18,266 nucleotides of DNA from DASSKF01 sp035690725 (GTDB lineage Bacteria > Actinomycetota > Actinomycetes > Actinomycetales > Dermatophilaceae): assembly GCA_035690725.1 (NCBI GenBank), contig DASSKF010000196.1, positions 1 through 18,266 of the forward strand, written 5' to 3'. Shown here one piece after another: positions 1 through 7,439 of this stretch (position 1 is its first letter; each line of letters begins with the position of its first letter). The position numbers were made by a program, and so were the translations under genes. Under the pieces are notes generated by a model. It did not search any database. It had not been told where the DNA came from and was given only the letters and a program-made list of their open reading frames with translations.

Positions 1-1742
1 GGCTGGGCATGAACACGATCAAGTGGGAGCTGGAGGACCTGTCCTTCGCGACCCTGCACCCGAAGGTGTATGACGAGATCGTCCGGCTCGTGGCCGAGCG
101 CGCCCCCGCCCGCGAGGAGTTCTTGTCGGGAGTCCGCGAGCAGGTCAGCGAGGACCTCAAGGCCGCCAAGATCAAGGCCACGGTCACCGGCCGGCCCAAG
201 CACTACTACTCCGTGTACCAGAAGATGATCGTGCGCGGCCGCGACTTCGAGGACATCTACGACCTCGTCGCGGTACGCGTCCTCGTCGACTCGGTGCGCG
301 ACTGCTACGCGGCCCTCGGTGCGCTGCACGCGCGGTGGAACCCCCTGCCCGGGCGGTTCAAGGACTACATCGCGATGCCGAAGTTCAACATGTACCAGTC
401 GTTGCACACGACGGTCATCGGCCCCGAGGGCAAGCCGGTCGAGATCCAGATCCGCACCCACCAGATGCACCGCCGCGCCGAGTACGGCGTCGCTGCCCAC
501 TGGAAGTACAAGGAGGACGCCTCCGGCACCCCGGTGGACCGGGGCCGGGGCGAGGGCACCGCCGACGGCGAGGCCGGACCGGTCAACGACATGGGCTGGC
601 TGCGCCAGCTGCTGGAGTGGCAGCGCGAGACCGCCGACCCGGGGGAGTTCCTGGAGTCGCTGCGCTTCGAGATCAACGCCCGTGAGGTCTACGTCTTCAC
701 GCCCCAGGGGCAGGTGATGGGGCTGCCCGCCGGGTCGACCCCGGTCGACTTCGCCTACGCGGTGCACACCGAGGTCGGACACCACTGCATCGGGGGCCGG
801 GTCAACGGCCGGCTGGTCCCGCTGGAGAGCGCGCTGCAGAACGGCGACGTCGTCGAGATCCTCACCTCCAAGGCCGACGGTGCCGGCCCCAGCCGCGACT
901 GGCTGACCTTCGTCAAGAGCCCGCGGGCGCGCAACAAGATCCGCCAGTGGTTCTCCAAGGAGCGCCGCGAGGAGGCGATCGAGACGGGCAAGGAGCAGAT
1001 CGCCAAGGCGATGCGCAAGCAGGGCCTTCCCCTGCAGCGGCTCATGTCGGTCGAGTCCCTCACCGCGCTGGCGGGGGAGCTGCGCTACAACGGCATCGAC
1101 GCGCTCTACGCCGCCGTCGGCGAGGGGCACGTCTCGGCCCAGCACATCGTCGGCCGGCTCGTCAGCTCGCTCGGCGGCGAGGAGAGCACCAGCGAGGACA
1201 TCGCCGAGGCCACCACGCCCCGGGCGCTGCGCCGGCGCGCCCACGACCCGGGCGTCACCGTGGTCGGCACCGACGACGTGTGGGTCAAGCTGGCCCGCTG
1301 CTGCACGCCGGTCCCCGGAGACCCGATCATCGGCTTCGTCACGACCGGTAAGGGCGTGTCCGTGCACCGCGCCGACTGCAGCAACGTCGACCAGCTGTCG
1401 AACCAGCCCGAGCGGCTCATCGAGGTCGCCTGGGCGCCGTCGTCGGAGTCGGTCTTCCTCGTGCAGCTGCAGGTGGAGGCGCTGGACCGCAGCCGGCTGC
1501 TGTCCGACGTCACCCGCGTGCTGTCCGACCAGCACGTGAACATCCTGTCGGCCAGCGTGCAGACCTCGCGGGACCGGGTGGCGGTCTCCCGCTTCACCTT
1601 CGAGATGGGCGACCCGGGGCACCTGGACCACGTCATGAAGGCGGTCCGCAAGATCGACGGCGTCTTCGACGTCTACCGGATGACCGGCGGCAAGAACACC
1701 CGCCGGCAGGACCCGCAACAGTCCCAGCAGCACGCGGGCTGA
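1..1742 (+). CDS. relA: Bifunctional (p)ppGpp synthetase/hydrolase Rel, 3' part (5' end outside window)
   Basis: RSH-family stringent-response enzyme that makes and degrades (p)ppGpp in the cytoplasm. Numbering from the first in-window Met (base 9), which is internal: the reading frame is open to the edge (Leu-Gly precede it), and the N-terminal HD hydrolase domain lies upstream. Visible domains: synthetase about 45-170, with GRPKHYYSVYQKM, FNMYQSLHTTVIGP and EIQIRTHQMHRRAEYGVAAHWK; TGS about 225-287 (REVYVFTPQG, STPVDFAYAVH); a conserved Cys domain around C431-C432, H453 and C457 (LARCCTPVPGD); C-terminal ACT about 483-556. The loop PGRFKDYIAMPK carries the basic RFKD motif (116-119) known from bifunctional Rel/SpoT enzymes, rather than the acidic ExDD of monofunctional RelA, so an intact hydrolase half is expected upstream. 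The stop lies 4 bases from the convergent aminopeptidase gene. Family certain; the 5' end cannot be judged here. Confidence 0.96.
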   Translation, partial: LGMNTIKWELEDLSFATLHPKVYDEIVRLVAERAPAREEFLSGVREQVSEDLKAAKIKATVTGRPKHYYSVYQKMIVRGRDFEDIYDLVAVRVLVDSVRDCYAALGALHARWNPLPGRFKDYIAMPKFNMYQSLHTTVIGPEGKPVEIQIRTHQMHRRAEYGVAAHWKYKEDASGTPVDRGRGEGTADGEAGPVNDMGWLRQLLEWQRETADPGEFLESLRFEINAREVYVFTPQGQVMGLPAGSTPVDFAYAVHTEVGHHCIGGRVNGRLVPLESALQNGDVVEILTSKADGAGPSRDWLTFVKSPRARNKIRQWFSKERREEAIETGKEQIAKAMRKQGLPLQRLMSVESLTALAGELRYNGIDALYAAVGEGHVSAQHIVGRLVSSLGGEESTSEDIAEATTPRALRRRAHDPGVTVVGTDDVWVKLARCCTPVPGDPIIGFVTTGKGVSVHRADCSNVDQLSNQPERLIEVAWAPSSESVFLVQLQVEALDRSRLLSDVTRVLSDQHVNILSASVQTSRDRVAVSRFTFEMGDPGHLDHVMKAVRKIDGVFDVYRMTGGKNTRRQDPQQSQQHAG

Positions 1743-1746
1743 CCCC

Positions 1747-3078
1747 TCAGGCGGGGGAGAGGAACGCCGCGAGCGCCGCGGCATACATCGGCTGGTCGGC
1801 AGCGCCGGCGAGCTCGCGACAGGAGTGCATCGACAGCAGCGGGGCGCCGAAGTCGACGGTCGTGGCACCGGTGAGCGCGGCGGTCATCGGACCGACCGTC
1901 GAGCCGCAGGGCAGGTCGGAGCGCACCACGAACTTCTGCACCGGCACCCCGGCCTGCCCGCAGGCGGTGACGAACGCGGCCGCGCCCATCGCGTCGGTCG
2001 CGTAGCGCAGCTTGGTGTTCACCTTCAGGACCGGCCCGCCGTTCATGGCGACCTGGTGCTGCGGCTCGTGCCGCTCGGCGTAGTTGGGGTGAGTCGCGTG
2101 CGCCATGTCACCGGAGGCGATGATCGTGCCGGCCAGCGCCCGGAGGTAGTCCTCCCGGCCGCCGCCGCGGCTGGCCACGACGCGCTCCAGCACGACGGGC
2201 AGCAGGGTGGAGAACGCGCCGCGCTCGGACATGCTGCCGACCTCCTCGTGGTCGAACAGCACCAGCACCTGCGTGCACGGTTCCGCCGGCGCCTGCTCGA
2301 TCGCGGTGACGAGGGCGCGGACGCCGGCGTAGCTCGTTGCCAGGTTGTCCAGCCGCGGCGCTGCGACCAGGTCCCGGTCCCGCCCGATGAGCCGGGACGG
2401 GGTCAGGTCGTGCGTCATCAGGTCCCACCCGAGGACCTCGTCCGCCGCACAGCCGGCGCGCTCGGCGAGCCACCCGGTGAAGTCCGAGGGTGCGGTGCCC
2501 ACCCCCCACAGCGGGGACAGGTGCTGCTGCGGGTTGAGCTTGACCCCCTCGGTGTTGACGTCACGGTCGAGGTGGATGGCCAGCTGGGCCACCCGCAGGA
2601 CCGGTTCGTCGACGGTGACCAGGCGCGGCTCGGGCGTCCCGTCAGCGCCGCGGACGGCCACCCGCCCGGACAGCCCGAGGTCGCGGTCCAGCCACGAGGA
2701 CAGCAGCGGCCCGCCGTAGACCTCGACGCCGAGCAGCTGCCAGCCGGCGCGGGTGACGTCGGGCTGCGGCTTGATCCGCAGGTTCGGGCTGTCGGTGTGC
2801 GCGCCGACCACCCGGAACGGTGACGCGGGCCCGTCGGCGTGCTCCGTGCTCCACGCGACCAGGGAGCCCCCGCGCAGGACGTAGTGCCGACCGGGCTCGG
2901 CCGGCCAGGCCTGCGTCTCGTCGAGCTCGGTGAAGCCGCGCTCGCGCAGGAGGCGGGCCGCCTCGGCCACCGCGTGGAAGGGGGACGGGGAGGCGTCGAC
3001 GTAGGCGCACAGCCCCTCGGCCGCCTCGGTGCCGCTCGGGAGGCGGCCCGGCTCGGTGCGTTCGCTGGTCGTCGTCAT
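1747..3078 (-). CDS. apeB: M18 family aminopeptidase
   Basis: Cytoplasmic metal-dependent aminopeptidase removing N-terminal residues from peptides, 443 aa, a normal length for the bacterial aminopeptidase 2 group. M18 signatures in order: VVGAHTDSPNLRIKP (His94, metal ligand), AAPRLDN (Asp243, bridging ligand), LFDHEEVGSMSERGA (Glu278/Glu279, general base and ligand), ASGDMAHATHPNY (Asp324) and LLSMHSCRE (His418). All expected metal-binding positions are present, so it should be active. I chose ATG at 3078 because it sits 2 bases after the TGA of the upstream DUF349 gene and begins MTTTSERTEP; a longer reading from 3126 would run 46 bases into that gene and adds an unconvincing basic extension. 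A GGAGGA about 15 bases upstream, inside the DUF349 gene, is rather distant, so translation is probably coupled. Last gene of the minus-strand trio. Confidence 0.93.
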   Translation of the reverse strand: MTTTSERTEPGRLPSGTEAAEGLCAYVDASPSPFHAVAEAARLLRERGFTELDETQAWPAEPGRHYVLRGGSLVAWSTEHADGPASPFRVVGAHTDSPNLRIKPQPDVTRAGWQLLGVEVYGGPLLSSWLDRDLGLSGRVAVRGADGTPEPRLVTVDEPVLRVAQLAIHLDRDVNTEGVKLNPQQHLSPLWGVGTAPSDFTGWLAERAGCAADEVLGWDLMTHDLTPSRLIGRDRDLVAAPRLDNLATSYAGVRALVTAIEQAPAEPCTQVLVLFDHEEVGSMSERGAFSTLLPVVLERVVASRGGGREDYLRALAGTIIASGDMAHATHPNYAERHEPQHQVAMNGGPVLKVNTKLRYATDAMGAAAFVTACGQAGVPVQKFVVRSDLPCGSTVGPMTAALTGATTVDFGAPLLSMHSCRELAGAADQPMYAAALAAFLSPA

Positions 3079-3080
3079 GG

Positions 3081-4457
3081 TCAGCTGCCGAACTCCTCCA
3101 CGCCGGCCCGCGCCTGGGCGAGCCACTGCTCGCGCGCCTCGAGCGCCGACCGGGCGGAGGCGATTGTCCGTTCGTCACCGGAGGCCTCGGCCCGCGCGAG
3201 GTCGTCCCGCATCCCGGCCACCTGGCCCTCGAGCTGGTCGACCAGCGACTGCGCCCGGGCGGCTGCCTCGGGATTGCTGCTGCGCCAGCGCTTCTCGTCC
3301 GCCTCGCGCACCGCCTGCTCGACGCGGCGCATACCCTTCTCCATGCGGTCGATGTCCTTGCGCGGCACCTTGCCCGCGGCGTCCCAGCGATCCTGGATGC
3401 CCCGCAGCGCGGACTTGGCCGCCTCGAGGTCGGTGACCGGCAGGATCCCCTGCGCCTCGGCGAGCAGCTCCTCCTTGACCGCGAGGTTGGCCTCGAACTC
3501 CTTCTGCTGGACGGCGTTGACCTCGTCCTTGGCCGCGAAGAACGTGTCCTGGGCGGCCTTGAACCGGGCCCACAGCGCGTCGTCGTCGGCCCGGGCGGCC
3601 CGCCCCGCGGCGCGCCAACGGTCCATCAGCTTCTTGTATGCCGTGGCCGTCGGCCCCCAGTCCTTGCTCGTCGCCAGGGCCTCGGCCTCCTTGACGAGCC
3701 GCTCCTTGGTCGCCTTGGCCTCGGTGTGCTGTTCCTCCAGCTCGGAGAACCAGGCCCGACGCGCCTTGTCGAACCGGTTGCGGGCGGCGCTGAACCGCTG
3801 CCACAGGGCGTTCTCGGTGGGCTTGTCCAGCCGGGCGCCGGAGCGCTGCTGCGTCTTCCACTCCTCGAGCAGGGCGCGCATCCGGGCACCGCTCGCTTTC
3901 CACTGCACCTTCTCCGGGCGCTGCCCGGCGACGCGCTCCGCCTCGGCGACGACCTCCTCGCGGCGGGCCAGGCTCTCGGCGCGGGCCTCGGCGCGGTGCT
4001 CGTCCTCGACCTTGCGCCGGCCGGCGATCGCCTGCTCGACCTGCTCCACCTTCGCGGCCAGCGCCTCGAGGTCGCCGATGACGGCGGGCTCGGCGGTGTG
4101 CTCGCGCAGCGCCTTCAGCGCCGCCTGCGCCTCCTGGGCGGACAGGTCGGTCTGGGTGACCCGCTGCAGCAGGAGCTCGACCGTCGCGTGCAGGTCGTCG
4201 TACTTGCGGGCGAACAGCGCGAGCGCCTCCTCGTCGGAGGCGCCGGGGTAGGAGCCGACGGCCCGCTCACCGTCCCCGGTGCGGACGAAGACGGTGCCGT
4301 CCGCACCGACGCGCCCCCACCGGCTCCCGTCGGTGGCCGGCGCGGTCGAGGCGCCCGGCGGGGGAGCGGAGGGTGCCGGCACGACGCCTGGGCGCGGGCG
4401 AGCCGGCATGGCGGCAGGACTGGGCCGCGGTGGCGACTGCTCAGGCTGGTCGGACAC
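3081..4457 (-). CDS. DUF349 repeat coiled-coil protein
   Basis: Protein of 458 aa with no known enzymatic role. Residues 1-45 are Pro/Ala-rich and probably disordered; about 45-100 form a small domain (WGRVGADGTVFVRTGDGER); about 105-180 are Glu/Ala/Arg-rich helix and likely coiled coil. Three DUF349-type helical repeats follow, at about 185-240 (ALLEEWKTQQ, ENALWQRFSAARNRF), 265-320 (KLMDRWRAAGRA, DDALWARFKAAQDTFF) and 340-395 (GIQDRWDAAGKVP), each with the W-containing pattern of this family; another coiled coil occupies the C-terminus. The start is GTG at 4457, three bases after the cyclophilin stop, with an AAGGGG ribosome site about 6 bases upstream; the stop is 2 bases before the aminopeptidase ATG. 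Sandwiched in one operon between an exported foldase and a peptidase, but its function cannot be inferred from sequence. Family call is firm, function unknown. Confidence 0.92.
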   Translation of the reverse strand: MSDQPEQSPPRPSPAAMPARPRPGVVPAPSAPPPGASTAPATDGSRWGRVGADGTVFVRTGDGERAVGSYPGASDEEALALFARKYDDLHATVELLLQRVTQTDLSAQEAQAALKALREHTAEPAVIGDLEALAAKVEQVEQAIAGRRKVEDEHRAEARAESLARREEVVAEAERVAGQRPEKVQWKASGARMRALLEEWKTQQRSGARLDKPTENALWQRFSAARNRFDKARRAWFSELEEQHTEAKATKERLVKEAEALATSKDWGPTATAYKKLMDRWRAAGRAARADDDALWARFKAAQDTFFAAKDEVNAVQQKEFEANLAVKEELLAEAQGILPVTDLEAAKSALRGIQDRWDAAGKVPRKDIDRMEKGMRRVEQAVREADEKRWRSSNPEAAARAQSLVDQLEGQVAGMRDDLARAEASGDERTIASARSALEAREQWLAQARAGVEEFGS

Positions 4458-4460
4458 GGG

Positions 4461-5168
4461 TCACCCCTTCTGCTGGGCCTTCTGGACGCTGACGGACAGG
4501 ATGCTGACGGGCTGCTTCGGTGCCCCGTCGCCGGGCCGCGGCGCGTCCTGCGCCACCCCAGCCTTGGCGATGGTGTGCACGATGTCCATCCCCTCGGTCA
4601 CCCGACCGAAGATGCTGTAGCCCCCTCCGGCGACCGGCAGGTGGGTGTCCCGGTAGACGACGAAGAACTGGCCACCGTTGCTGTCGGGGTCCATCGAGCG
4701 GGCCATCGCCAGCGTCCCGGGCGGGTAGTCGCCGTCGGGCGGGGCGTTCTCGATCCCGAAGCTGTAGCCGGGTGTCCCGGTCCCGGTGCCCGTCGGGTCG
4801 CCGCACTGGAGCACGTAGATGCCCTGCGTGGTGAGCCGGTGGCACGGGCTGTCCTGCCAGTAGTCGTCCTTGGCGAGCTGCAGGAACGAGGACACCGTCT
4901 GCGGGGCCTTGTCGCCGTACAGCTCCACGGTGAGATCGCCGCAGTTCGTCGTGATGGTGGCGGTCCACCGCGAGTCCTGGGCGTCGGAGGCCGGGGGAGC
5001 GGACGCGAAGCTCTGCGCGGCGCTCGGCGTGTCGGGGGGCGGGGTGCAGCCGTTGGCGTTGGCCTCGGCGCCGCCGCCGCAGCCGGCGAGCCCGATCGTG
5101 GCCGACGCGAGCGCAGCCACCAGCGCCAGCCGGCCGGCGCGAGCGGGCAGGCGGCGGGCGTCACTCAT
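4461..5168 (-). CDS. Lipoprotein peptidyl-prolyl cis-trans isomerase, cyclophilin type
   Basis: Exported, lipid-anchored cyclophilin of 235 aa that would isomerise Xaa-Pro bonds at the outer face of the membrane. The N-terminus is a classic lipoprotein signal: basic start (MSDARRLPARAGR), hydrophobic core, and lipobox LAGC with Cys30 as the lipidation site, then a Gly/Ala/Pro linker to about 65. The cyclophilin domain covers about 68-230: GDLTVELYGDKAPQTV, CHRLTTQGIYVLQCGD with catalytic-type Arg111, DPTGTGTGTPGY, TLAMARSMDPDSNGGQFFV and FGRVTEGMDIV. The usual FHR is CHR and the usual MAN is MAR here. ATG 5168 is preceded by AGGAG at 8 bases; the frame is open to an ATG at 5285, but that extension would bury the signal peptide and run through tandem repeats and a putative promoter, so I reject it. 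First gene of the minus-strand trio; its stop is 3 bases from the DUF349 start. Confidence 0.94.
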   Translation of the reverse strand: MSDARRLPARAGRLALVAALASATIGLAGCGGGAEANANGCTPPPDTPSAAQSFASAPPASDAQDSRWTATITTNCGDLTVELYGDKAPQTVSSFLQLAKDDYWQDSPCHRLTTQGIYVLQCGDPTGTGTGTPGYSFGIENAPPDGDYPPGTLAMARSMDPDSNGGQFFVVYRDTHLPVAGGGYSIFGRVTEGMDIVHTIAKAGVAQDAPRPGDGAPKQPVSILSVSVQKAQQKG

Positions 5169-5181
5169 CGGGGCGGCTCCT

Positions 5182-5254
5182 GGGCTGGTCGATCTGGGCG
5201 GGTCGATCTGGGCTGGTCGATCCGGGCGGGTCGATCCGGGTGGTCGATCGGTGG
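5182..5254. repeat. Five-copy ~14-bp tandem repeat in the cyclophilin gene leader
   Basis: GGTCGATC recurs at 5187, 5201, 5215, 5229 and 5242 (spacing 14, 14, 14, 13). The full unit is GGTCGATCYGGGCK, with T at position 9 in the first two units and C in the next two, and alternating G/T in the last base. The array lies between the cyclophilin ribosome site and the putative minus-strand promoter at 5275-5280, so it would be transcribed as 5' leader. Role unknown: multi-site operator, structured leader, or slippage array. Confidence 0.9.
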
Positions 5255-5274
5255 CGGGCGGACGGCCACCGTGC

Positions 5275-5280
5275 AGTGTA
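5275..5280 (-). promoter_or_regulatory. Putative -10 box for the cyclophilin-DUF349-aminopeptidase operon
   Basis: On the minus strand TACACT matches the actinobacterial TAnnnT -10 form. Transcription would start near 5268, giving a leader of about 100 bases that includes the tandem repeats. A 6-bp stem (GGTGGC/GCCACC, 9-base loop, 5250-5270) lies at the predicted 5' end of this RNA. No good -35 is visible, so this is only a candidate. Confidence 0.4.
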
Positions 5281-5320
5281 GGCATGCGCGTCCGCGCAGG
5301 CAGCGCCCCGAGGTCACGAG

Positions 5321-5335
5321 CCGGTCACAGACCGG
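5321..5335. promoter_or_regulatory. Inverted repeat upstream of the MBL hydrolase promoter (possible operator)
   Basis: CCGGTC-ACA-GACCGG is a perfect 6-bp inverted repeat with a 3-base spacer. It ends 7 bases before the TAGGCT -10 box at 5343, covering the -35 area. The geometry suits a dimeric regulator, but a chance palindrome in GC-rich DNA is also possible. Confidence 0.35.
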
Positions 5336-5342
5336 TCCCCGT

Positions 5343-5348
5343 TAGGCT
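5343..5348 (+). promoter_or_regulatory. -10 box for a leaderless MBL hydrolase-hisS transcript
   Basis: TAGGCT fits the TAnnnT -10 consensus, and exactly seven bases separate it from the GTG start at 5356, where RNA synthesis would be expected to begin. There is no ribosome binding site before this GTG. Two other genes in the window have the same arrangement (8224 and 16010). No convincing -35 is seen. Confidence 0.6.
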
Positions 5349-5355
5349 CGCAGCC

Positions 5356-6066
5356 GTGTTCGCCCTCGGATTCCCGGCCGCCGCCTTCGGCACCAACTGC
5401 TACGTCCTCGGACCCGCCCCGGGCCAGGAGTGCGTCGTCGTCGACCCGGGCATCGGTGTCGAGGACCAGCTGCAGGAGGTGCTGGCCGAGCACGATCTCA
5501 AGCCGGTCGCGGTGCTGCTCACCCACGGGCACATCGACCACGTGTATGCCGTCACGCCCGTGTGCGGCGGCACCCTCGCCGCCTACCTGCACGCCGACGA
5601 CCGCTACCGGCTGAAGGACCCGCTGTCCACGCTCGACCCCGGCCTCGTCGCCATGCTCGAGCAGCAGTTCAACCGCACCGCCACCTGGCGGGAGCCGGAG
5701 GACGTCGTGGACCTGCACGACGGCGACCGGGTCGAGCTGGCCGGGCTGGGCTTCGGGGTCCGGCACGCTCCGGGCCACACCGAGGGGTCGGTGGTGTTCG
5801 AGCTGGACGGGGTGCCGACGACCGTGACCCAGAGCCCGGAGACCGAGGGCCTGGACCGCAGCCTGGTCAGCGGCGACGTCCTGTTCGCCGGGTCCATCGG
5901 CCGCACCGACCTGCCCGGCGGCGACGACGCCGCGATGCGGCGCTCGCTGCGCGAGGTGGTCCTCCCGATGGCCGACAGCACCCTCGTGCTGCCCGGGCAC
6001 GGGCCGGCCACCACACTGCAGCGCGAGCGCACGACGAACCCCTACCTGCAAGGACTCCAGGCATGA
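5356..6066 (+). CDS. MBL-fold metallo-hydrolase, glyoxalase II-like
   Basis: Cytoplasmic binuclear metal hydrolase of 236 aa. The metallo-beta-lactamase ligands are all present: THGHIDH (His57, His59, Asp61, His62), APGHTEG (His141), SGDVLF (Asp174) and LPGHGP (His215). The order and the IGRTDLPGGD segment resemble the short YcbL/GloB-like proteins that hydrolyse thioesters such as S-lactoylglutathione; actinobacteria generally lack glutathione, so the true substrate is unknown. I start at GTG 5356 (MFALGFPAAAFGTNCYV) because the fold begins there and the start sits seven bases after a TAGGCT box; the frame is open far upstream, across the divergent promoter region, which is not credible coding. 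Its stop overlaps the hisS start as ATGA, so the two are co-translated, though no functional link to histidyl-tRNA synthesis is evident. Confidence 0.92.
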   Translation: MFALGFPAAAFGTNCYVLGPAPGQECVVVDPGIGVEDQLQEVLAEHDLKPVAVLLTHGHIDHVYAVTPVCGGTLAAYLHADDRYRLKDPLSTLDPGLVAMLEQQFNRTATWREPEDVVDLHDGDRVELAGLGFGVRHAPGHTEGSVVFELDGVPTTVTQSPETEGLDRSLVSGDVLFAGSIGRTDLPGGDDAAMRRSLREVVLPMADSTLVLPGHGPATTLQRERTTNPYLQGLQA

Positions 6067-7439
6067 GCGAGAAGGTCCGGCCGATCAGCGGGTTCCCCGA
6101 GTTCCTGCCCGCCGAGCGGATCATCGAGCAGCACGTCCTCGACACCATCCGGCAGACGTTCGAGCAGCACGGCTTCGTCTCGATCGAGACGCGCGCCGTG
6201 GAGCCGGTCGACCGGCTGTCGGACCAGGGCGAGGACGCCGACAAGGAGATCTACGCGATCCACCGGCTCGCCGACGAGGGCGGGCAGGACGGCTCCGCCT
6301 CCCGCGAGGGCCGGCTCGGCCTGCACTTCGACCTCACGGTGCCGCTGGCCCGCTACGTGCTCGAGCACGCCGGCAAGTTGCAGTTCCCGTTCCGTCGCTA
6401 CCAGATCCAGCGGGTCTGGCGGGGGGAGCGGCCCCAGGCCGGGCGCTACCGCGAGTTCACCCAGGCCGACATCGACATCATCGACGTCGGGGAGCTGCCG
6501 TTCCACTACGAGGTCGAGCTCCCGCTCGTCGTCGCCGACGCCTTTCGCCGGCTCCCCGTGGGCGAGTTCCGGGTCCAGGTCAACAACCGCAAGATCCCCG
6601 AGGGGCTCTACCGGGGCCTGGGCCTCGACGACGTCACGTCCGTCCTGCGGATCGTGGACAAGCTGGACAAGATCGGCCCCGACGCGGTGCGCGAGCTGCT
6701 GGTCGAGGCGGGGGCGACCACGGAGCAGGCGGACACCTGCCTGGCCCTGGCCGAGATCCGCACCCCGGACAGCTCGTTCGTGGACCGGGTCCGTGCCCTC
6801 GGGGTCGAGCACCCGACCCTTGAGGAGGGGCTGGCCCAGCTCAAGGCCGTCGTGGACGCCGCGGGCGAGCTGGCGCCGGGGCTGCTCGTGGCCGACCTGC
6901 GCATCGCCCGCGGCCTGGACTACTACACCGGCACCGTCTACGAGACCCAGCTGGTCGGGGCCGAGGACTTCGGGTCCATCTGCTCCGGTGGTCGCTACGA
7001 CGCCCTCGCCAGCGACGGCAAGCACACCTACCCCGGCGTCGGCATCTCGATCGGGGTGTCCCGGCTGCTCGGCAAGCTCATCGCCGACGGCGCCGTCACG
7101 GTGTCGCGGACGACCCCCACGACCGTCCTCGTGGCGGTCCTGGACGAGGAGCACCGGGGCGACAGCATGCGGGTCGCCGCCGCGCTGCGCGCCAGGGGCG
7201 TCGCCACCGAGGTGTCGCCGACGGCAGCCAAGCTGGGCAAGCAGATCCGCTTCGCCGAGCGGCGGGGCATCCCGTTCGTCTGGTTCCCCGCTGGCGACGA
7301 CGGCACGTCGGGGGAGGTCAAGGACATCCGCAGCGGTGAGCAGGTGCCGGCCGACGCCGGCACGTGGTGCCCGGCGGACCCGGCGGACCTGCACCCGGTG
7401 GTGCGGGCGTCGGCTCAGGCGTCCGAGCGCGCGGACTGA
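6063..7439 (+). CDS. hisS: Histidine--tRNA ligase
   Basis: Class II aminoacyl-tRNA synthetase, 458 aa, charging tRNA-His with histidine via a histidyl-adenylate. Seen in order: SGFPEFLP near the N-terminus (9-16); motif 1 region; HFDLTVPLARYV (88-99); motif 2, RYQIQRVWRGERPQAGRYRE (112-131) followed by FTQADIDII; the histidine-recognition segment RIARGLDYYTGTVYE (280-294); motif 3, GVGISIGVSRL (325-335); and the C-terminal anticodon-binding domain, about 352-440. Length and motifs are normal. ATG 6063 overlaps the preceding hydrolase stop by 4 bases, and no other promoter is evident. The last 25 bases overlap the 3' end of the convergent PAP2 gene, and the final ~15 residues (VVRASAQASERAD) are probably a non-conserved tail. 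Confidence 0.97.
   Translation: MSEKVRPISGFPEFLPAERIIEQHVLDTIRQTFEQHGFVSIETRAVEPVDRLSDQGEDADKEIYAIHRLADEGGQDGSASREGRLGLHFDLTVPLARYVLEHAGKLQFPFRRYQIQRVWRGERPQAGRYREFTQADIDIIDVGELPFHYEVELPLVVADAFRRLPVGEFRVQVNNRKIPEGLYRGLGLDDVTSVLRIVDKLDKIGPDAVRELLVEAGATTEQADTCLALAEIRTPDSSFVDRVRALGVEHPTLEEGLAQLKAVVDAAGELAPGLLVADLRIARGLDYYTGTVYETQLVGAEDFGSICSGGRYDALASDGKHTYPGVGISIGVSRLLGKLIADGAVTVSRTTPTTVLVAVLDEEHRGDSMRVAAALRARGVATEVSPTAAKLGKQIRFAERRGIPFVWFPAGDDGTSGEVKDIRSGEQVPADAGTWCPADPADLHPVVRASAQASERAD

Noticed and set aside
9..1742. A short Rel lacking the hydrolase domain
   Set aside because: The frame continues to the window edge and residues before the Met match the usual Rel sequence; truncation is by the window. 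The RFKD motif indicates a bifunctional enzyme.
1740..1757. Terminator between relA and the aminopeptidase gene
   Set aside because: Only a 4-bp CCCC/GGGG stem can be drawn across the 4-base gap, too weak to support in GC-rich DNA.
3079..3126. Longer aminopeptidase starting at 3126
   Set aside because: It would overlap the DUF349 gene by 46 bases and adds a basic stretch with no M18 character; ATG 3078 directly follows the upstream stop.
5182..5254. CRISPR array
   Set aside because: The units are contiguous 14-bp tandem copies with no unique spacers, and no cas genes are near.
5169..5285. N-terminal extension of the cyclophilin lipoprotein from ATG 5285
   Set aside because: It would place a Pro/Asp repeat before the signal peptide and lipobox and would start at or before the probable transcription start. 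ATG 5168 has AGGAG at the right distance.
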